A stretch of 64,000 bases of DNA, from NCBI GenBank assembly GCA_036345935.2, contig JADWOT020001225.1, positions 310,001-374,000 on the forward strand. Reading direction: 5' to 3'. A program made the translations under genes and the position numbers. Shown piece after piece: positions 63,959 to 64,000 of the stretch. Below the pieces are notes generated by a model. That model ran no database searches. It saw only the letters and a list, made by a program, of their open reading frames with translations, and was not told where the DNA came from. Numbering within the stretch: position 1 is the stretch's first letter; each line of letters starts with the position of its first letter. Source of the stretch: Taenia hydatigena (Eukaryota > Platyhelminthes > Cestoda > Cyclophyllidea > Taeniidae).

Positions 63959-64000
63959 GTCAGATTTGATTTCAATAACTGACATTTTGCATGGTGATGC

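Noticed and set aside
1..64000. CRISPR arrays, bacterial operons, riboswitches or phage genes
   Set aside because: No regularly spaced identical repeats and no prokaryotic gene structure; the window is eukaryotic.

Overview
This is a eukaryotic nuclear window, most likely from a tapeworm (cestode), possibly a taeniid. The signs are GT-AG introns of roughly 75-370 bases, AATAAA signals, no operons or bacterial ribosome sites, and few recognisable coding exons. The best clue is a fibronectin type III (FN3) exon joined in phase to a short Thr-rich exon with a hydrophobic C-terminus, the layout of the cestode EG95/45W-type oncosphere antigens. The species call is an inference from family knowledge, because no database could be searched.

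Layout. 1-3250 holds nothing I recognise. 3253-3871 is a pair of diverged direct repeats, each with a short basic ATG frame. 6629-7690 (minus) is a decayed repeat with a long broken reading frame; a second copy lies at 45845-46610 (plus). 8235-8960 (minus) is a decayed Ty3/gypsy reverse transcriptase-RNase H segment. 9000-11925 is C/A-rich with no gene I can name. 11930-12200 is a dispersed repeat with a second copy at 47905-48160. 13251-13948 is the FN3 antigen-like gene, followed at 14871-15369 by two terminal exons of an unidentified gene. 17507-17895 and 62545-62890 are two broken copies of a receptor guanylyl cyclase kinase-homology domain. 22628-23500 and 30325-31352 are two copies of a roughly 0.9-1.0 kb dispersed repeat. 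23984-24513 is a three-exon model with one clear C2H2 zinc finger. 29726-30151 (minus) is a His/Cys-rich open frame. 43772-43844 (minus) is a near-complete tRNA-Arg(CCG), and 54683-54748 is a tRNA-Cys-like fold. A gypsy integrase-like remnant lies near 45050-45293 (minus). Candidate exons without a recognised family occur at 51978-52667, 59946-60265 and 63766-63958.

The genes do not form a pathway. Most of the window is intergenic or intronic DNA with old repeats and retroelement debris. Given the base composition, about ten open frames of 100 or more codons are expected by chance, so length alone is not evidence here. I called genes only where homology, splice phase or polyadenylation signals agree.
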